A DNA stretch of 64,000 nt from assembly GCA_020726505.1 (NCBI GenBank), contig JAHLEZ010000002.1, positions 2,170,001 to 2,234,000 of the forward strand, read 5' to 3'. A program made the position numbers and the translations under genes. Within the stretch, counting starts at the first letter, position 1. Each line of letters begins with the position of its first letter. This document shows positions 20,421-31,406 of this stretch, in pieces. The notes below the pieces were generated by a model. That model was not told the origin of the DNA, made no database searches, and saw only the letters and a list, made by a program, of their open reading frames with translations. The DNA comes from Leptodontidium sp. MPI-SDFR-AT-0119. Taxonomy: Eukaryota > Ascomycota > Leotiomycetes > Helotiales > Leptodontidiaceae.

Positions 20421-21098
20421 ATGGCAGACACCCCTCAAGACGAAGCTGCCAAAGCGCGCATCATCAAACACATGAACGCAGACCACGCCGACTCCCTCTC
20501 CTACTACCTGCAGCACTTTTGCAAACTCTCCTCACGAACCGCCCACGGAGCAATCATATCCTCGATCACCCTCTCCTCCATGACCCTCAAGACGACCGAC
20601 GGCAAATCACACACCATCCCTTTCGAACCTCCCATGAAGTCCTGGTCTGAGGCACGAACAAGAACCGTTGACATGGACCGCGAAGCACGAACCGCTCTCG
20701 ACATCTCCTCTATTCGAATCACCGAATACGACCCTCCAAGAAAGCCCATCCAGGTTGTACTCTTTCTGATCCTCTCTGCTACATGGCTCGCGTGTATATT
20801 CCAAAGGTTCATTGTGCCTGGCACTTGGATGTACGATGTAGCTTTGTCGTTTTACCCTGGTGGACCTGAGCTATTCTTGTGGATGGTACGAAAGATGACA
20901 TGGCCATTTATTGGAATCCACGCTGTGGAGTCTTTCTTCTTGGACCGGACGAAATTGAGGAAGCATGGTGTTACGCGGGGAACATCGCTTTGGTGGAAGT
21001 GGATTGCCAGTTGTCTCATTGAGGGGTTTGCGTGTTTCCAACGAATCGATGCAACGATTGCCAGGAAGACAAAAGAGGCAGAGAAAGCGGAGCATTGA
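20421..21098 (+). CDS. DUF2470-like membrane protein
   Basis: A single exon of 225 residues starts at ATG 20421. The N-terminal about 90 residues (AKARIIKHMNADHADSLSYY...) match the DUF2470 fold seen at the end of heme-utilisation/pyridoxamine-oxidase-like proteins, where the His-rich HMNADHAD motif is characteristic. Two or three hydrophobic segments follow (about residues 112-130, 150-165 and 190-205), so the protein is probably membrane-bound. The C-terminus is basic and polar. Function is not known in fungi. It starts divergently from the aminotransferase but nothing ties it to aromatic breakdown. Confidence 0.75.
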   Translation: MADTPQDEAAKARIIKHMNADHADSLSYYLQHFCKLSSRTAHGAIISSITLSSMTLKTTDGKSHTIPFEPPMKSWSEARTRTVDMDREARTALDISSIRITEYDPPRKPIQVVLFLILSATWLACIFQRFIVPGTWMYDVALSFYPGGPELFLWMVRKMTWPFIGIHAVESFFLDRTKLRKHGVTRGTSLWWKWIASCLIEGFACFQRIDATIARKTKEAEKAEH

Positions 21099-21746
21099 GT
21101 GGTGTTGATAACGAGTGATGATTTTGATGTTGCGCAGAACTTGTACAAAAAGGCGCGATTCATCATGCTCGAAGAACATATCCGGACGCTTGCATGGTTT
21201 AGCATGGCTAGAATATAGATGGCAATTGCTGGTTACAGGGTGAGATAATCCATAATAATAGAGATGTTGATAATTTTCTTAGGTGAAGGCAAGCAACCTG
21301 GAAGTGTTGTGTTGGCTTAAGAGACACAACTGCCTGCATTTTCGATTGGGAGCTGGCTTTTCTCTTTTAAAATATTTTGAGCTCTCACGTCAATGGTTGT
21401 GATTTAGTTTCCATTTATATTATTTGAGGGACTATATCCAAGTGGCCATGTAGGAACCTCAAAGTCGTGTATCCCGCCATTGTGTTGCAAATTCCAAGTG
21501 TTGCTCCCTGGTGATATTCAAACTGGTTGTGCCTCCAATATCGTGGAAGTGAATGCCGAAACTCGAATGTGAATCAAACCTCAATACTTAGATTCACCTT
21601 TGTTCTTGCCTCTTTTATGATTGATATCCTCGCTCTTGCTTTGTTGGTTGTCAGTACGGCCTACAAAACCTTCGTGTTGTAGAATATCTGAGTCCCATTC
21701 TCCAACAACGTCGGCTTTGACCACACAATCAAACGAATAACGAAGA

Positions 21747-22391
21747 TTGAGCTACCACCAACCGCATTCGCAGACTCCTCTGGCCATCCGCAATCTCAAG
21801 GTCAACAAGCGTACGCGGTCCCTAACAACACAACCTCTCAGTCTATCAACCCAATCAAGCCATCTCACCTTCAAAACAACTCGCCCAGCATGTCTCCACC
21901 AAGTACCCCCCAACTCCAAGGTCCCCTGGATCAACAGACAGCTCAACAAGATTGGTGGCAAGCTTCACAAGATCCATCCAGAAGGCAAGAAGAACAAAGT
22001 CAAGGAGGACTCAGTTGGTGTGCCATCTGGTAACGACGCTCCAGGCAGAGAGGTTGGATTCAATGCCTTCGGCGCTGGCTATAATGGTGGACAGGACTTG
22101 AAGGTCGATGGCAAGGAGAACGAGACACGGGTTGGAGTCGTCGAGGTCCCATCCAAAATCAGCGAGGAAGTTGCTACGAAGCCTGTGGAGGAGGTCCCAG
22201 CCAATATCAAGATTGCTGAGCCTACCTCCGCCGCTGGTTTTGGGTCTGACGCCGTTGATCATGCTCGCACCCATGCTCGTGTTCTCTATGATGGCGACGC
22301 AGGAAAACAAGGCGGCATTGGTGGGATCGAGGGTGACGTTACAGCTCATACGGCATTGAACTCCCATCCGGTTGCTGAATCGTTTCGCTGA
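21747..22391 (+). CDS. Hypothetical disordered protein, 5' end unresolved
   Basis: The open frame of about 214 codons ends at 22391 but has no ATG at all, and a stop lies just upstream of 21747. A first exon must therefore be joined from upstream, or the frame is wrong. A second frame is also open from before 21780 to about 22030 with an ATG at 21890. The C-terminal half is Lys/Glu/Val-rich, with GYNGGQDLKVDGKE and HARVLYDGDAGKQGGIGG, and looks disordered. I recognise no family. Codon use and composition resemble coding DNA. Confidence 0.35.
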   Translation: MSYHQPHSQTPLAIRNLKVNKRTRSLTTQPLSLSTQSSHLTFKTTRPACLHQVPPNSKVPWINRQLNKIGGKLHKIHPEGKKNKVKEDSVGVPSGNDAPGREVGFNAFGAGYNGGQDLKVDGKENETRVGVVEVPSKISEEVATKPVEEVPANIKIAEPTSAAGFGSDAVDHARTHARVLYDGDAGKQGGIGGIEGDVTAHTALNSHPVAESFR

Positions 22392-22962
22392 TCAGATTGA
22401 TCTGGGGTGGTTCTGCAAGGAGTTCGGCGAGGGGTCTGTTTTTGAGGGTGTCTTTTCAAGCCTTCGTCGTACCACCGGAAGTGCTCTGGGGTTCGATGAT
22501 GCATACTGAGGAACCCTTTCTGTCTCTACGACTGCACATTATTTAGCTGGCGTTGGGTGGGCCTACTCTCAGGGTTCCGATTTCCTACTGTAGGACCGCG
22601 GATCGGATCTGGGGAGGTGCTTCTCCCATGATCGGCCTGATCAGCCATGGTGGTTATTCTCGATGCGTTGGTTTTCTATATAGGAATGGACAGCATGAAT
22701 CACGTCCCTCGAATCAGTGATCTTGTGGATCTATTGAGGTCTGAATATGTGTTTAACAGGACTGGACAACTTAGTAGGTACTGTGACTGGATGTGAGCAA
22801 TCACACTCATTCAACACAGCGAAGAAGGCCAGGAAGTACAAGTAAGTTCCCAAAGCATCAAAGAAACCCGGCGCTTGCATACTTAAGAGCGACGGGCAGA
22901 CGAATAGTTCATACTAACTAGATTTACCACTCGAGAATATCACAGCAGCATAAAAGCCCACA
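22392..22962. other. Intergenic, no feature seen
   Basis: A 571-bp gap between two hypothetical genes on the same strand. It has no long open frame and no clear repeat. Confidence 0.4.
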
Positions 22963-23718
22963 ATGTCTTCCCCCACAACTCTAGCAGGACCAACACCAAA
23001 AGTCTCTTGGCCAAAGAGACAAGTTGCTAAACTCAAGACAAAGTTAAGACAGAAATATGACCCGAATCCTCCTTCAAATGCCAAGACTGATATCGATGAC
23101 TTTCTCAATCCTCCGTCTCCGACAGTCAATTTGACATCCGCGTCGAATGCTATTCCAAGGCAGTCCGTAGCAGAGGAGAAGCGAGAGATACCAGCTACTT
23201 CGGAGGAAAGCAAGGCTGGAGAAGATCAAGACGTGAAGACGAATGCGGTCGAGAAATCGGTAGCGCAGGGTCTTGCTCGGCGAATCAACGAGAGGGCTCG
23301 AGTCCCCATTGCGGCTCTAGAGCTAGGCCGGCCACCTATTCCAGCGACTGCTCGGAGTGGCGAAACGAGACCGGTCACTGAGCGAGAAACGATAGATGAT
23401 ATCTTTAAAACTGGATCGCCAGCCCCCAAACGCACCGGGGAGGTTGATCCTGCCATGGTCTCTGGCATTGATTCGAATCGGGGAGCTACTAGTGGAGAGT
23501 CAACACCGAAAGCAATAGAAACAGCCCTGAGCCTGACCACCATCCAGAGGATGCAAACTCCCGCTGTTGTTTCTGCTCCTCCATCTTCATCTGCCGTAAG
23601 AAGTGCTCCACCGCAACCACGCTCTGCATGGAAAATTGACCGGAAAGTTGATCCATATAGATATGGCCATGAAGCGAGTGCTTATGTGACCTATGGGAGT
23701 TTGTATAATTCTTCATAA
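22963..23718 (+). CDS. Hypothetical disordered protein
   Basis: A single exon of 251 residues begins at an ATG in good context (CACAATGTC). The protein is rich in Pro, Ser, Thr, Ala, Lys and Arg. It has a basic N-terminal patch (WPKRQVAKLKTKLRQKY) and no signal peptide or membrane segment. The tail WKIDRKVDPYRYGHEASAYVTYGSLY is the only ordered-looking, aromatic part and may be a binding motif. I do not recognise the family. Like its upstream neighbour it is short, polar and disordered, but the sequences do not look alike enough to call them duplicates. Confidence 0.5.
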   Translation: MSSPTTLAGPTPKVSWPKRQVAKLKTKLRQKYDPNPPSNAKTDIDDFLNPPSPTVNLTSASNAIPRQSVAEEKREIPATSEESKAGEDQDVKTNAVEKSVAQGLARRINERARVPIAALELGRPPIPATARSGETRPVTERETIDDIFKTGSPAPKRTGEVDPAMVSGIDSNRGATSGESTPKAIETALSLTTIQRMQTPAVVSAPPSSSAVRSAPPQPRSAWKIDRKVDPYRYGHEASAYVTYGSLYNSS

Positions 23719-24066
23719 GTGTATGGAGGAGGCGTGTGTGATAGTGGGGGATGAGGCCGAGCTGGTGGAGGCTGTGATTGAGGCCAGTCAGGATGGTTAT
23801 TGCATGGCTTTTGGGCCAGGGGATAGTAAGGCTAGCTCTGCTAGGGCAGTCGAGGTTGAGTAGTTCCGTAGCATTTGAAGGAACGAAGAATTTCAGTCCG
23901 ATAAGAATATTGCTGAGTTAGTAATACAAGCGATTCTGGAATTAAGAGTTTATGTGAATTGGCCAACCAAAAGCGAAATAATGGTTCAGGCCCTATCTGA
24001 TCAGAAAAGATAGGATGAGGCGACACTTTGAACTCTTTGCCGCAAACTTGAAATTCCTTCCGTTAC

Positions 24067-25907
24067 TCACAAACTCGCCTTGCCCTGTGACTCGAAAGGA
24101 AGGAAGAAGACGAGAACACCAGCAAAAAGGAAAAGAGCACCGCTGGTGTAGACCGGAGCCGAAGTTTGCAAGTTTGCAAAAATAGCAATGATAGGCTACA
24201 GCGAGAGTCAGCTCAGATCCAAAAACCCGACCCAGGGATAACTTACAGCCATGATCCCAAAGATACGATTGGCCGTTGCAGTCAACGCATTCCCAGTTCC
24301 TCGATCTTTAGTCGGGAAGATCTCGGGAGTGTAGCCGTAGAGTACTGCATACATGATGTTACTACAGAAATTAAAGCCGCAGTTCCAGCCAAGCAGTGCG
24401 TTGCTCGATAACGCTGTTGTTGTGCCGTACAGAAATACACCTGTCAAGATAGTGGAGAGTGCAAGAGCGCCTTTTCTGCCAAACTTTGGAATCTGAACGA
24501 GGACACCACCGAGGAGAACGCCTGGGACACCGATAGCTGCGATGATGAGGGAGTTGCGGTACGTGATGTATGTTGAGCCATCACCGAATTCAGCGCCTTT
24601 GATGGTTTGGAGGTAGGGTAGGAAGGCGTTGTAGAGTGGGTAAGCGAGACCGATAAATCCCCAGACGGTCATGATGATAGTAGTTGAGAAGCCGAGTTTC
24701 TTAGTTGCAAAGAGAGCACGGACATGGGTGAAGTTAAGCTTCTCGAGTTTGCGCTTTAGCGCTGCGGCGGCATCTGTTTGTTGAACGGCCTCGGTGGATT
24801 CTTCACAGGCTCTGAGGTCGGCAACGGTGACTGTTTGTGTTAGTGGGAAGACCTCGAGGGATGAAATGCAGCCATGCCACATACGGTCTGATGTCTTTCC
24901 ATTTCGACGAGCAACTTCATGAACCACTCGTACAGCTTCTTCATCGAGTCCTTTACCCATAAGATATTTGGGAGATTCGAAGACTGTGAAGCACAAGAAA
25001 CGAATGAGGAATTCGATCAGTGAGATCCCACCCATAGTGATGACGAAGTATCGCCAACCCATGTTATTGGATCTTTTGCAGACTTCATCCTCTTGGCAAG
25101 TGAGACTGCCCAGAAGTGGCCACGCGATGAGTGTAGCCACAACTTGAGCGAGCGCCCAGTCCACGGACAGAATAGTCAGGAGATACTGGTGGGTGCCAGG
25201 GAGGAACTCAAGGAAAATAGCCGAGTCAACTGGCAGATTACCTCCCACACCAAAACTCCAGAGAGCGACAAAACAGCCGATTGCTGCGAAGTTCGGAGAT
25301 CCAGCTGCGATCATGCCAAATATGGCTGTGATGCCCAGGGTAGCGTTGAATGCCCAGCGCCGACCGAAGACATCGCACCCAAATCCCCAGAACATGGCTC
25401 CGATGAGGAGACCGATGTTTTGGGCCAGAGAGAGATATGCCTTTTGGGCTGGGTGGAATTCGTTGACGATGGCCGGCACTGTAGATATTAGCTTCGTGGG
25501 CTGAAGCCACGAAGAGGAAGGAGAAGGAGAACGTACGGATCAGAGATGTGACGATGGGCCAGAGATTGTCATTTGCCCAACCGAAACCAACAACGATGAA
25601 AAGTTGCCATTGGTACCACCCCATTCCAATTTCTTGGATCTATATATCGGCATCAGTATCGAAATAATGGGTAGAAAGGCACACAAACGGCATGATTCAA
25701 GACTCGAGCCTTAGCTTCGTAGACTGGATCGAGCGAGCCTTTCTCAAGGACGGCGGTATCATCGATATCGCTGAGTGGTGAGCTATCCTCTTTGTATTCC
25801 CCGCTGCCTGAAGCCACAGTCTTGCTGATCGTGTCTGGTTCTTTGGATTTGAAAGTAGAGTCCTCGACCGCAGTCGGGGGGCTGGAATCTATCGCCGGCA
25901 ATGCCAT
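24067..25907 (-). CDS. MFS transporter, SV2-like / organic-ion type
   Basis: Four exons (25907-25689, 25639-25537, 25478-24247, 24195-24067) encode 560 residues in frame. An acidic, Ser-rich cytosolic tail of about 70 residues precedes the family's GMGWYQWQLFIVVGFGWANDN segment (TM1). GCDVFGRRWAF is the loop 2-3 motif. FESPKYLMGKG follows TM6, and a long central loop and YGYTPEIFPTKDRGTG in TM10-11 complete the SV2-like pattern. Twelve membrane segments are expected in the plasma membrane. Relatives carry small organic anions such as nicotinate or aromatic acids by proton symport. It lies 4 kb beyond the ring-cleavage cluster, so import of the cluster's substrate is possible but unproven. No exact cluster motif is seen upstream. 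Confidence 0.85.
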
Positions 25908-27546
25908 TTTGAGTGTACAATAAAGCTTGTCATGTGGAGTAGATGATCTAGAATCCGGGGGGAGGAGAAGTCTGGGGAAGCGAAGATCTTAAGAGAGCGT
26001 GGAAGCAGGGAACGTGAGGATGAGAAGATGCATAAATGTGAGAGTTATTAAACTGCGTGACAGACATACTGAATTGGAATGCGTCGATGATCACAGATAG
26101 CGTCATTGGAGTGCGGATGGTATCTTTGACAACGAGACCGTCATTGGCTAGTATTGTGACGATCCCTAAAGCAGTGTAACATTCGCGACGGACTGACCAA
26201 ACGGGCCCAACCGTGGGTGTAGGGCAAAGCTTGAGGAGAGTTGATATTGGAAGACGAGAAGAGGAGTTTGGGACTTGTATTATAATTCGTAATATGAGCA
26301 CTGACCCAGGGAGAACCCGTACACACGGAGGATTTAAACGAGTGCTCGCTTGGGCAGGAGGTTGAAAGGGCAAAGATTTGTTGTCGTTGAGGTTCAAGCA
26401 GAAAGTCTAGAAAACCTGCTAGCCGAGCCCCTAACTTCGTAAAGAAATGACCAACACTTGCGGGTCTCAAGCCTACCTACTCTCGGGGGCTTATCGAAGG
26501 TTAAACCCTCTCTCATCTACGACTCCAATTCCATTCACTCTGCATTTTACTTAACAGTTGTTCTAAATGGCCTGCACATTGTGGTCTGCAGCCCTGCAAG
26601 TCTGCTAGTACGACTTTCGTCTCTGCTGCAAACGATGGAAGCTTTGTGATGCGCAGCAGAGAAAGCCAGCTGGCCGCGACAGAAGCTTCCCCAACCCTAC
26701 TCTACCTTCAACAACTGCCCAGTAACGACATCCACCTCCATTCTACCGAATAGGGTATACCTATAGGGATGGATACTTGGGCGGTGGACGTCCTCTGTGG
26801 ACAAGAAGGGGAGGGAAAAGCGTCGCTCGTACAGATTGGCATCGCCGATGCGCCTTGGGAAAGCTACAACATCAAGCCTCAATACCAGAGCCAACCTCCG
26901 ATCATTCGAATCCGTCTAGTCTTGACATAAGTGATATCATATAAACTTGCAGTCTTGGTTGTGAGAGGTACATTGCACGCAGATAGTATAGGTGCTGCGG
27001 CAGGACTTGGAAATTGGGTATCTCCGGAGCTACGCACAAGGATCTGGGGTAGAAGGCCAGCCTACAAGATCTCCTGCTGGCTGATTAGGCCTGGCATTGG
27101 CAGCCATTGACAGTAAGTAGGTCCACAATTTGAAATAAGAGTTCTAGACCTGCGACTTTCAGCACGAGCTTCGAACTTGTTCGAGAAGTACCTAGGTATC
27201 TGTTCCACATTCCGCATCACTCACTAGGTCGTCAAGTCTGCCATTGAAGTGATAGATAAGCACCGCTACATCAACCTATGGGACCGATTTGCCGAACGTT
27301 AGACGGAATTTCAACACATCGCAAGCTGCAAGTGATCAACCGATGTTATGAAGTTATGTATTTTGCATCTGGAAGGTATACCAATCAACCTAATTTTCGT
27401 GCCCAAACCAGTCATGTCTTCCAAACCAAAGGGATATATCCAGCACCATGAACCAAAGTCTCCAAAATGCATCCATCGCATGCCATGAACCCAGAAATTC
27501 CCCGAACGCCACGCTGATGATAACCCGCCAAATTCAAAAACCCAAT
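25908..27546. other. 1.6-kb gene-free region
   Basis: Between two same-strand MFS genes I find only short frames without domains. The first 500 bases should hold the promoter of the SV2-like transporter. I see no repeat or RNA gene. Confidence 0.4.
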
Positions 27547-29488
27547 TTATAACTCTCTCGAGGATCCAGAAGATCTAGCTTCTTTCTGCGCCTGCTTCAT
27601 AGCCCTCTCCCTCCCCTCCCTCATCATGAGCTCCGTGTACTCTCTAACCTGCTCGCCTCTCCTCTCCATAATCACCATGGGTTTCTTTCTGAAGGTGATG
27701 AGAGTCGCAAGGACACAGGCTCCTGAGACAGCAGCGCAGACTTTCATGCTCTCGCTGAAAGCGGTGGAGTAGGCTTTGCGGACGGCGAGCAGTTGAGTCT
27801 CAGTGAGGGTGTGGGATGAGAATTCGAGGGTGGATAGTTGGGAGGGGGTGAGGAGGGCGGAGAGGTAGCGATGTTGCATTGTACTGAGAATAGCGGTTGA
27901 GGCTGCGATGCCTATTGAACCGCCTAAAACGCGAGCTTGGGCTATGATACCTTGTGCGACGGCTGAGTGGGTGTTAGACCTTATTCAATTCAAGTAGAAA
28001 GAGAAAAGGAGAAAGAGATGGGGAATTTACTTCGATCTCTGAGCTCGCACTCCAAACTAGCCCCTAGCGAAACAGTAGACACCAGGAACCCGAATCCTAG
28101 ACCGACGAATATCTGGAATCCGTACATCTTCGCTTGGACCTGAGGGACGTCGTCTAGAGTCGAGAGACATGCGCAGCCGATCACCATGAATAGGGAGCCG
28201 GCTAGGAGCGTGCTCCAGATGAGGTCGCGTTTGCTGTTTACCATCCCTCCGATGGAACTTGTGATTGCGACTGCTGCAAGCATGGGTAAGAGTGCGACGC
28301 CTGATACTAATTGACTCTTGCCATTCACGACTTGTAGTCTGAGTGGCAGAGCGAAAATGACCATGAAATAAGGGAAGCCCGCGAGGAGAGTGGTTAAGAA
28401 ATGGCCCATGAAGACCCTCCTTTTCAGAAGTCTGAGAGGGAACATGGTTGCGATACTGGCCTCCCATTTCTTCGCTACGAGGAGTTCCCATCCGAAGAGA
28501 ACGATCCAGAGAAGGGTGCCTACGACCAGTGGTGCGATGAAGATGCCGTGGGACCAGGAGTTGGAGTTCAGACCTGCTTGTTGGAAGGAGAAGACTAGAA
28601 GGACGGAGGCAGCGATTACGAGGATGGCGCCGAAGAAATCGAGTTCTTTGAGAGGACGGAGACGGACTGGTGGGAGCATGTCTGGGGAGGGCCAGGCAAT
28701 GATGAAGACTAGAAGGGGGATAATACCGATAGGTGCGCTGGAGAGTCAGTCAATTGGTGTGAAATTGTTGAAAAGGAAACATACTTGATCCAAAACACCC
28801 ATCGCCATGTTGTGTAGTTGGTGATAACACCACCCAGCACTGGACCAAGCACACCGGCCATTGCAACCACAGCGCCAGCCAACGCTCCCGTCAAAGGCTG
28901 CATCCTGATCGGACTGATCTCTGGCATTATGACAAACGTCAAGGAATACAATCCCGAACCTCCAATACCCTGCAAGACTCTCAAAGCAATGAGTTGATCG
29001 AGCGTCTTCGCGAAACCACATCCGATAGAGAAGGCGAAGAATATGACAAAGGCGGCAATGTAGGCATTTCTCCTGCCTACGATATCAGCGACGCGGGCGA
29101 AAATTACTGCGCAACCGAGATAACTGAGGGTGTATGCTAGGGCGACCCAATTGACTGATGTGAGGGATGAGAGATCGACGCCAATTGTGTAGATGGCTGT
29201 TGCAACTATGGTGGTGTCGAGGAGGGACAGAAATAGACCGAAGCAGAGACTATAATTTAGGATTAGCTTCACTCTCTGCTTGACTGATGGGATGGGGATT
29301 GGGAGCTACCATATGAGTAGAGATATCAACCTCCATTTTGGAAGATTGGCCTCATGTGGGTTCTTGGGAGGGCCCGATGGACGAACTCCGCCTTCTGCAT
29401 TCTGGAGTGCTTCATCGTTGCTGGTTGGCAACTTCTCTGAAGCTACTTCGTTGCTGACTGAAGCATTGGGATCTTTTTCGAGCTCCAT
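27547..29488 (-). CDS. MFS drug/H+ antiporter, DHA2 (14-TM) type
   Basis: About four exons run from ATG 29488 to the stop at 27547. A charged N-terminal tail leads to the motif-C family sequence SLLDTTIVATAIYTIG, then the loop 2-3 motif RVADIVGRRNAY, RVLQGIGGSGLYSL and GPVLGGVITNYTTWRWVFWI. All of these are hallmarks of 14-span DHA2 exporters (aflatoxin-pump and multidrug type). The middle exon holds six further hydrophobic segments, and the last exon carries a long hydrophilic tail rich in Glu/Arg. It would export drugs or toxic metabolites by proton antiport at the plasma membrane. A frame upstream of 29488 exists but has no ATG. No toxin biosynthesis genes adjoin it, so its substrate is unknown. 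Confidence 0.87.
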
Positions 29489-31406
29489 GATGAGGACCTG
29501 CTCTGTCTTGCTGGGATGGGTAGGCAACCAATTGGCTAGGAGACAGCTAGACCGAGTAGACTAGGACCTTCTCTTCCAGCTTCACAATGTAGGGATAGAT
29601 CAGCCACCCATCACGCTTGGGGCATACCCTTGACAATCCTCGTACGGGACTGATGATGATATCTGATGTTGAAGCCAGGAAGCTCGTCGTCGTCGTTGAC
29701 GTCGTCTCAAATATCAGCCATCAAGACAACACGGGCCAGACACTGATACTTGTACTTGTAATCTCACTCTCCTCGGCCCACCATCCCAAAGCACAGCGAG
29801 GGCATGGAATTCGCAAGCTCCCCATGACCTGGGCTGCATGGCTGCATGGACGGGTGGGCCCGAGACGGGCCACGGCCGTGATTGGGATTCAGTCAAGCCG
29901 TGAGTGGAGATCTCGTCAATTGTAAGAGCCAGTAGGATGATGCTATTCGCGGGCTGTCAGTCAAAAACGGGAGATCTGTAGCGAGAAGTGAGAACAGACC
30001 TGGAGCTAGACTGGGGCATGGTTGGCTCCGAGAAACATCCCAGTTCCGCGGCATCATCCAGTCAGCTTCGAGAACGTTTCAAGAAGGCTGCTTGAATCCA
30101 GCGATCCAAGCCCCTTAGGATCGTAGTCTGTCCCGAGCGTGAGGGTTCCGCGGTTGGGGCGTGCTTGCGGATTCGTCGATTTAGACGAAGTTCAGGGGAC
30201 TTTGATGGCTGTATGGCTGTCTGTCTATCCGGGTAAATAAATGGACACCATGCTTTGAGAATATATTTCCGATGCAGCGCAGATTGCAGATTGCAGACTG
30301 GAGAATGCGATGCTACCGTTGCAGACCGCCATATAGACGAGCCTGGGTTGTGGCTATTGGTGAGAAACAGCCGATTGTGCATGCATACAAACATATAGCA
30401 TTGTGCAGGCTGAAGAAAGATGTGAAAGCAAGCCAGCCAGCCAGGCTATGCGCGGATGTTTATTTTGAGGATGCAGGATCTCGGAATCGCTTCTCTTTCG
30501 TCCTCATTGGGCCTTTTGTAGACGAATAAATCCTTTCGCTAATGTACAACCTGTTGAAACCCAATCAAGCTCTGTCAATAACCACACCTGAAAGTCAAAC
30601 TTCTCTTTCGAACCCCGAGGTTTTTTCAATACATCAATTGACCCCGCCATCGTGCATCTCGAATTGCTTTTTTTGTTCCTGATTGGGCCAAAATAGCGAG
30701 ATGTATTTTCTTTTGCTAACATACCAGTCATAAGTCCAATCATTGCTCTCTTGACTGACTACTGCTGCTTAAAAGGACTAATGATAATGTAGTTCTACAT
30801 GACTAGAAGTGAACTAGCACCACAGTAACACACGAATGCAAGATCGCTTGTATTCCGCTTCCATTGGCCAAAAATTCCTCGAAGCCTTCTCGGGTCCCCT
30901 GCATATTGCCTGCCAACTCATCAAACTAATGCCCCATCTGCCACCAGCAGTGCCGATAAACTTTGCGCTGCCTCTATGAAACGAAACTGCAACAGAAAGC
31001 TTCATCCTTCACCGCAAACAACCCCGCTATCCAAAGGTGGGGTTTCGCTTCTTGGATCGCTTCATTGGATATAACATCCAGTAGCTGCTTCACGCCAATG
31101 AGTTGCATTGGACTCCGCGACAGTCTCGCTTCTCGCGAAGACAGAGGTCCAATGAATCTAGTGTAGTTCCTTCACCGTCTCGAAGGCTGGAACACAGCGA
31201 TGCATTGCAATACGAATAGCAACCCTTCTCTCCCCTAACCGCTCAAACCGCAATCGCGGTAGTTCTGATGATCATTCCTCTACACTCGATTCCAACGATG
31301 CACAGAGGCCAGTGAATCTCTAATCGGTCTTCAGTACATCGATCTACAGATTTTGACTCTTCTCCCGGAGGAAGGAAACTTGCAAACGCAAAACGCTATC
31401 GAACAG
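29489..31406. other. 1.9-kb gene-free region
   Basis: Only short frames without recognisable domains occur here. The first part should be the promoter of the DHA2 transporter. Composition is ordinary. No tandem repeat or RNA gene was seen. Confidence 0.4.
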
